From Sphingomonas sanxanigenens (GTDB taxonomy: Bacteria > Pseudomonadota > Alphaproteobacteria > Sphingomonadales > Sphingomonadaceae), in contig QFNN01000103.1 of NCBI GenBank assembly GCA_003240855.1, forward strand, positions 1-10,568: a DNA stretch of 10,568 nucleotides. Reading direction: 5' to 3'. Numbering within the stretch: the first letter of the stretch is position 1; the number at the start of each line of letters is the position of its first letter. Both the position numbers and the translations under genes were made by a program. Below, one piece after another: positions 7,111-10,568 of the stretch. The notes under the pieces are model-generated. The model did not search any database. It saw nothing but the letters and a program-made list of their open reading frames with translations, and was not told the origin of the DNA.

Positions 7111-7315
7111 CCCCCTCTGTCACGGAACCTGAGAGCTTTCCCCCAAGCCATTGAAGGCGTGAGGTTACCCCTTCGGCGGCGCGCGCCGAAGCGAACGCTC
7201 TTTCCAGAGTGTCAGTGGCCCGCGCGGTCCCTTGGCCTGAGAGATTCCGGGGCGGTTGCTCCTTCGGCGGCGTCGGCGGCCCGAAAGGCCCCCGACGCAC
7301 TCTCCCGCGCGGTCC
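7111..7315 (-). promoter_or_regulatory. Tandem glycine riboswitch (two gcvT-type aptamers)
   Basis: The minus-strand leader of gcvT contains two consecutive aptamers of the gcvT/glycine class. Aptamer 1 (about 7315-7220) starts with CGCGGGAGAGTGC, has GCCGAAGGAGCAACC in its middle and closes with AATCTCTCAGGCCAAGGGAC. Aptamer 2 (about 7209-7111) has GGAAAGAGC, GCCGAAGGGGTAACC and AAGCTCTCAGGTTCC, then ACAGAGG. These GAGAG/GAAGGxGxAACC/CTCTCAGG blocks are the hallmark of the family. P1 of aptamer 1 pairs CCGCGCGG (7305-7312) with CCGCGCGG (7220-7227). P1 of aptamer 2 pairs CTCTG (plus 7205-7209) with CAGAG (plus 7115-7119). Known relatives bind glycine and usually switch on glycine cleavage genes, which fits the gcvT-led operon exactly. 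The mode of output here is not certain. Confidence 0.95.
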
Positions 7316-7404
7316 CCGGCGGTCGCCCGCCGATGACGGAACGAGCCTTGGCGGCGGCGGCGGCGCGAGTCAATTGCCGATCGCGCAACCGGCGCGCGCC
7401 AGCC
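7316..7404 (-). promoter_or_regulatory. Leader/promoter region upstream of the glycine riboswitch
   Basis: This spacer lies between the lipoprotein stop codon and the first aptamer, so the gcv promoter should be here unless the operon is read from the lipoprotein promoter. The only recognisable element is TTGACT (7373-7368), a good -35 match. At the expected distance (7350-7345) the sequence is CAAGGC, a poor -10, so the call is weak. A run of GCC triplets (plus-strand gcggcggcgg, 7351-7365) fills the spacing. Just after the lipoprotein stop is the 10-base palindrome GGCGCGCGCC with no U-run; I do not regard it as a terminator. Confidence 0.25.
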
Positions 7405-8064
7405 TCAGCGTGTGGCGTTGTAGCGAAGCTGGTCCGGGTTGAGCTGGAAGCCGATCAGCACCTCGAAGGTCGCACGCTGGACGGCGTCGCGCACCGCGGG
7501 TTCCGCGAGCGGATCAAGCGATGCGTCCTGATCGGTCGGCTTGCGCTTGCGCAGGATGCGCTGCCGAATGTCCGGCGCCAGCGTCGCCGCCGCGCGGGTG
7601 ATGACCGCGCTGCCCGTGCCTGACGCCGTCGCCGTCGCCTGCCCGTCGGCGAAGTGCAGCGTCACAGTGCCGATGCGCTTGGAAACGACCACGCCGCCGC
7701 CGCGCAGCACCGCTGTGAAATAGGGGAGGATCACGTCGCGCGCGCCCTGCGTCGTCGCGCGGCGCGCCTGGACGTCGAACGTCGAGGTGCTGACGACGTC
7801 GGGATTGCCCTTGTCCTGATCGTTGCAGCTCGTGCGGACATTGGTGAGCGTCGCCACCATGTCGATCGCCGCAGCCTCGCGCGACTGGGGCGGATTAAAA
7901 TAGGTGATGTCGCCCGTATAGTCGGGAACGCCGACCGCCGGGCAGGACGACCGCACCACGTTGACGCCGATTCCGCCTTCGCCGGAAAGTTCGCCGCGCT
8001 GGCTGCACCCCGCGAGCGCGAGCGTGAGAATCGAGGCGGACAGCGCGATTTTACGAGACGACAT
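7405..8064 (-). CDS. Predicted lipoprotein of unknown function
   Basis: The 219-residue product begins with a lipoprotein signal peptide: a short basic start (SSRK), a hydrophobic core and the lipobox LAGC, with Cys20 as the acylated residue. Ser21 at position +2 suggests sorting to the outer membrane by the Lol system, facing the periplasm. Only two further cysteines exist (Cys41 and Cys80), compatible with one disulfide. The rest has no family motif that I recognise; it is a beta-rich middle section (TVTLHFADGQATATASGTGS) followed by an arginine/lysine-rich stretch (RQRILRKRKP) and a charged C-terminus. I chose ATG at 8064 because AAGGA ends 5 bases before it; ATG at 8070 would abut that sequence. 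A good promoter lies upstream. It precedes the gcv operon on the same strand, but the 356-base leader argues for separate expression. No function is proposed. Confidence 0.85.
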   Translation of the reverse strand: MSSRKIALSASILTLALAGCSQRGELSGEGGIGVNVVRSSCPAVGVPDYTGDITYFNPPQSREAAAIDMVATLTNVRTSCNDQDKGNPDVVSTSTFDVQARRATTQGARDVILPYFTAVLRGGGVVVSKRIGTVTLHFADGQATATASGTGSAVITRAAATLAPDIRQRILRKRKPTDQDASLDPLAEPAVRDAVQRATFEVLIGFQLNPDQLRYNATR

Positions 8065-8107
8065 AGGCATCCTTAGAACGATCCGGCTGCGAACGAGCCC
8101 TGCCCCA

Positions 8108-8136
8108 AGCATAGGAAGGCGCTTTCACGCAGGCAA
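8108..8136 (-). promoter_or_regulatory. Candidate sigma-70-type promoter of the lipoprotein gene
   Basis: On the minus strand TTGCCT (8136-8131) and TATGCT (8113-8108) are separated by exactly 17 bases, close to the housekeeping consensus. Transcription would begin around base 8100, giving a leader of about 35 bases before the ATG at 8064. The site lies in the 94-base divergent region shared with ispH; I cannot point to an equally good plus-strand promoter for ispH. Confidence 0.5.
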
Positions 8137-8158
8137 GCAATGGCGTAGGGCAATGTCC

Positions 8159-9115
8159 ATGTCGCTTTTCCAGAGCCGCCCGCCCCTCAAGCTCCTTATC
8201 GCCGCACCGCGCGGATTCTGCGCCGGCGTCGATCGCGCCATCCGCATCGTCGAGCTGGCGATCGAGAAATATGGCGCGCCCGTCTATGTGCGGCACGAGA
8301 TCGTCCACAACAAATATGTGGTCGATACGCTGAAGGCGCAGGGCGCGATCTTCGTCGAGGAGCTGGACGAGGTGCCCGACGACGCGCCGGTCGTCTTTTC
8401 GGCGCATGGCGTGCCCAAGGCGGTGCCGCGCAAGGCCGAGGAACGCGGCCTGACCTATCTCGACGCCACCTGCCCGCTCGTCTCCAAGGTTCACCGGCAG
8501 GCGGAACGGCTCATCGAGGCCGGGCGGCACATCATCTTCATCGGCCATCGCGGCCATCCCGAAGTGATCGGCACGCTGGGGCAGGTTCCCGAAGGGGCGA
8601 TGACGCTGGTCGAAACCGAAGCGGACGTGGCGACGCTTGCGCCCTCCGATCCGGATGGCCTCGCCTTTCTGACCCAGACGACGCTTTCGGTCGACGATAC
8701 CGCATCGATCGTCGATGCGCTGCGCCGGCGCTTTCCCAATATCGTCGGGCCGCGCGGCGAGGATATCTGCTACGCCACGTCCAACCGCCAGACGGCGGTG
8801 AAGGCGATCGCGACGCGCTGCGACGCCATGCTGGTGGTCGGCGCGCAGAACAGTTCCAACTCGGTCCGCCTCGTCGAGGTCGCGGAGCGCGAGGGTACGC
8901 GCGCGAAGCTGATCGCGCGCGCCGACGATCTCGATTTCGATTGGCTGGGCGGCGTGGAAACGCTGGGCCTGACCGCAGGCGCTTCTGCCCCGGAAGTGCT
9001 GGTGCGCGAAGTGATCGACCTGCTCGCGACGCGCTATGCCATCAGCGAGGAAGAGGTCGAGACCACGATCGAGAATATGCAGTTCAAGCTGCCTCGCGGC
9101 CTGCAAGCCGCCTGA
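8159..9115 (+). CDS. ispH: 4-hydroxy-3-methylbut-2-enyl diphosphate reductase
   Basis: IspH (LytB) is the last enzyme of the MEP pathway. It reductively dehydrates HMBPP to IPP and DMAPP with a [4Fe-4S] cluster. The 318-residue product has the three cluster cysteines: Cys21 in APRGFCAGVDRA, Cys105 in DATCPLV and Cys204 in EDICYATSNRQ. Substrate-binding histidines are His50 (HEIVHN), His83 (SAHGV) and His133 (GHRGHPE). The proton-donor glutamate is Glu135, and the TQTTLS and late AGASAPE blocks are also present. Two starts are possible: ATG 8153 and ATG 8159. AGGG (8147-8150) lies 8 bases from the second and only 2 from the first, so I prefer 8159; the difference is two residues. It is divergent from the lipoprotein gene, and thrB starts 15 bases after its stop, suggesting an ispH-thrB-rnhA operon. 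Confidence 0.97.
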   Translation: MSLFQSRPPLKLLIAAPRGFCAGVDRAIRIVELAIEKYGAPVYVRHEIVHNKYVVDTLKAQGAIFVEELDEVPDDAPVVFSAHGVPKAVPRKAEERGLTYLDATCPLVSKVHRQAERLIEAGRHIIFIGHRGHPEVIGTLGQVPEGAMTLVETEADVATLAPSDPDGLAFLTQTTLSVDDTASIVDALRRRFPNIVGPRGEDICYATSNRQTAVKAIATRCDAMLVVGAQNSSNSVRLVEVAEREGTRAKLIARADDLDFDWLGGVETLGLTAGASAPEVLVREVIDLLATRYAISEEEVETTIENMQFKLPRGLQAA

Positions 9116-9130
9116 CGTCGCGGCACGACG

Positions 9131-10087
9131 GTGGCGGTTTATACGCATGTCTCGGCCGAGGCGCTCGGCACGCTGCTCGCGCGCTATGATGCGGGCACGC
9201 TGGTTTCGGCAAAAGGAATCGCCGAGGGCGTCGAGAACAGCAATTATCTGGTTGAGACGAGCGCAGGGCGTTTCATCCTGACGCTCTATGAAAAGCGCGT
9301 CGATGCCGGCGACCTGCCCTTCTTTCTCGCGCTGCTCGATCACCTCGCCGCCGCCGGCCGCCCGGTGCCGCGCGCCATCGCCGATCGCGCCGGCGTGCAG
9401 ATCCAGAACGTCGCCGGCCGGCCTGCCTGTCTGATCGAGTTTCTGCCCGGCGTCTCGCTGAGCCACCCCACGCCCGCGCAGGCGCACGCGGCGGGCGCGG
9501 CGATGGGCGACATGCACCGCGCGCTTGCCGATTTCCGGCCGGTGCGCGCCAATTCGATGGGGGCGACGGTATGGCGCGACCTGTTCGAGCGATGCGGGCG
9601 CGACCTCGATTCGATCGAGCCGGGCCTGTTCGATCGCGTGCGCCCGCATCTCGACGCCGTGCTGGCGGCGTGGCCCGAAGGACTGCCGGTCAGCGCGATT
9701 CACGCCGATCTCTTCCCTGATAACGTGCTGATGCTGGGCGACAGGGTAACCGGGCTGATCGACTTCTATTTCGCCTGCACCGATATTCGCGCTTATGACT
9801 TGGCCGTCATGCACGGCGCATGGGCGTTCGACGGCGAAGGGCGCAATTATGACGCTGCGGTCGGCGAAGCGCTGATCGCGGGCTATACGACGCGCTTTGG
9901 ATTGAGCGACGCCGAACGGGCGGCGCTGCCGGTGCTGGCGCGGGGCGCTGCGCTGCGCTTCTTCCTGACGCGGGCTTGGGACTGGCTCAACACGCCCGCC
10001 GACGCATTGGTGACGCGCAAGGATCCCATCGCCTATCTCCGCCGCCTGGAGCATTATGCCGCCGCCGGCGAGGCGATCTTCGCATGA
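9131..10087 (+). CDS. thrB: Homoserine kinase, aminoglycoside-phosphotransferase-fold type
   Basis: This enzyme phosphorylates homoserine to O-phosphohomoserine, the step before threonine synthase. The 318-residue product is of the APH/protein-kinase-like ThrB form found in many proteobacteria, not the GHMP-kinase form of Escherichia coli. The N-lobe has the sequence GIAEGVENSNYLVET (about 29-43) and LTLYEKR, with a probable ATP-contact lysine. The catalytic loop is HADLFPDN (191-198), with Asp193 the likely base. The metal-binding aspartate is Asp211 in GLIDFYFACTD, and the C-terminal lobe has RAWDWLNTP. GTG at 9131 is the start that gives the usual MAVYTHV-type N-terminus; no strong Shine-Dalgarno sequence is visible. 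The stop overlaps the rnhA ATG by 4 bases. asd, earlier in the same pathway, is in this window but on the other strand. Confidence 0.95.
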   Translation: MAVYTHVSAEALGTLLARYDAGTLVSAKGIAEGVENSNYLVETSAGRFILTLYEKRVDAGDLPFFLALLDHLAAAGRPVPRAIADRAGVQIQNVAGRPACLIEFLPGVSLSHPTPAQAHAAGAAMGDMHRALADFRPVRANSMGATVWRDLFERCGRDLDSIEPGLFDRVRPHLDAVLAAWPEGLPVSAIHADLFPDNVLMLGDRVTGLIDFYFACTDIRAYDLAVMHGAWAFDGEGRNYDAAVGEALIAGYTTRFGLSDAERAALPVLARGAALRFFLTRAWDWLNTPADALVTRKDPIAYLRRLEHYAAAGEAIFA

Positions 10088-10536
10088 GCGAGCTGACGCA
10101 TGTGGAAATCGCGACCGACGGGGCTTGCAAAGGCAATCCCGGCCCCGGCGGCTGGGGTGTCGTCATCCGATCGGGCGCGCGCGAAAAAGAACTTTCGGGC
10201 GGCGAGCCGCTGACCACCAACAACCGCATGGAAATGACCGCGGTGATCGAAGGGCTGAACGCGCTGACGCGCCCCTGCCAGATCACGCTATCGACCGACA
10301 GCCGCTATGTCCTCGACGGGCTGACCAAGTGGATCAAGGGCTGGCAGCGCAACGGCTGGAAAACGGCGGACAGGAAGCCGGTGAAAAATGCCGACCTGTG
10401 GCAGGCGCTGATCGCCGCCGCAGATCCTCACCGCATCAAATGGGTATGGGTGAAGGGCCATGCCGGCCATCCCGACAATGAGCGCGCCGACCGGCTGGCG
10501 AGCGACGCGGCGCTGGCGGCGCGGGCGAAGGCCTGA
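10084..10536 (+). CDS. rnhA: Ribonuclease HI
   Basis: RNase HI cuts the RNA strand of RNA-DNA hybrids, removing R-loops and primer remnants. The 150-residue product is of normal length and has the complete active site: Asp12 in ATDGACKGNPGPGGWG, Glu50 in NNRMEMTAV, Asp72 in STDSRYV, His126 in KGHAGHPDNERAD and Asp136. The basic handle region GWQRNGWKTADRKPVKN (86-102), which helps hybrid binding, is present. The ATG overlaps the thrB stop (ATGA), so translation is coupled although the functions are unrelated; this order appears to be a conserved housekeeping arrangement rather than a functional unit. The remaining 32 bases of the window hold no gene. Confidence 0.98.
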   Translation: MSELTHVEIATDGACKGNPGPGGWGVVIRSGAREKELSGGEPLTTNNRMEMTAVIEGLNALTRPCQITLSTDSRYVLDGLTKWIKGWQRNGWKTADRKPVKNADLWQALIAAADPHRIKWVWVKGHAGHPDNERADRLASDAALAARAKA

Positions 10537-10568
10537 ACCGTCGCGCCGCGCTGGCGCGCGCAAATGCC

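Noticed and set aside
7061..7300. A 79-codon minus-strand frame inside the gcvT leader, considered as a leader peptide
   Set aside because: It is made wholly of conserved riboswitch aptamer sequence, which is constrained as RNA, and has no ribosome binding site or protein-like character.
7351..7365. GCG triplet run in the gcv leader as a microsatellite of interest
   Set aside because: It is only five triplets in a GC-rich non-coding spacer and is expected from composition.
7961..8158. A longer in-frame start for ispH
   Set aside because: The extension runs antisense through the lipoprotein signal peptide and its ribosome binding site; the family's normal N-terminus starts close to 8159.
8051..10054. 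A 667-codon open frame on the minus strand across ispH and thrB
   Set aside because: It is antisense to two clearly identified enzymes, is rich in Arg, His, Asp and Gly in the manner of GC-rich mirror frames, and shows no family motif. High GC makes long stop-free antisense frames common.
10542..10558. CGCGCC/GGCGCG hairpin after rnhA as a terminator
   Set aside because: The stem is only six pairs of very GC-rich sequence where such matches occur by chance, and no T-run follows within the 10 bases left in the window.

Overview
The window is GC-rich bacterial chromosome, most likely from an alphaproteobacterium of the order Sphingomonadales. This rests on codon and GC character, the protein sequences, the two-subunit glycine decarboxylase (gcvPA/gcvPB) and the ispH-thrB-rnhA order, which I recall from sphingomonads. 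The genus cannot be fixed from the sequence. I see no insertion sequence, prophage, CRISPR array, tRNA or rRNA, and base composition looks even throughout. This is core-metabolism territory.

The layout is two divergent blocks that meet near base 8100. Leftward, on the minus strand in transcription order, come: a small lipoprotein of unknown function (8064-7405); a non-coding leader with a tandem glycine riboswitch (about 7315-7111) and a possible expression platform; then gcvT, gcvH, a SAM-dependent methyltransferase, gcvPA and gcvPB. All joints in this run are 4-base overlaps or a 2-base gap. An 86-base spacer with a strong hairpin follows, then asd (aspartate-semialdehyde dehydrogenase) and a DsbA/kappa-GST-fold isomerase of the 2-hydroxychromene-2-carboxylate isomerase family. 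That last gene ends inside a short array of 14-15 base palindromic repeats at the left edge. Rightward, on the plus strand, come ispH (isoprenoid synthesis), thrB (homoserine kinase, aminoglycoside-phosphotransferase type) and rnhA (ribonuclease HI), also tightly packed.

The gcv genes encode three of the four glycine cleavage components: T protein, lipoyl carrier H protein, and the two halves of P protein. The L protein (lpd) is not here. Free glycine should be sensed by the riboswitch, which would induce the operon. Glycine is then split into CO2, ammonia and methylene-tetrahydrofolate. asd and thrB belong to the aspartate-threonine/methionine pathway, so the neighbourhood is rich in amino-acid and one-carbon metabolism.

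The window is mostly ordinary. The points most worth a second look are the unassigned methyltransferase locked by overlap into the glycine cleavage operon, the apparent competition between the P1 helix of the second aptamer and a hairpin next to the gcvT ribosome binding site, the TTG start of gcvT, the uncharacterised lipoprotein, and the palindromic repeat array that supplies a stop codon. I did not find a convincing new multi-gene system.
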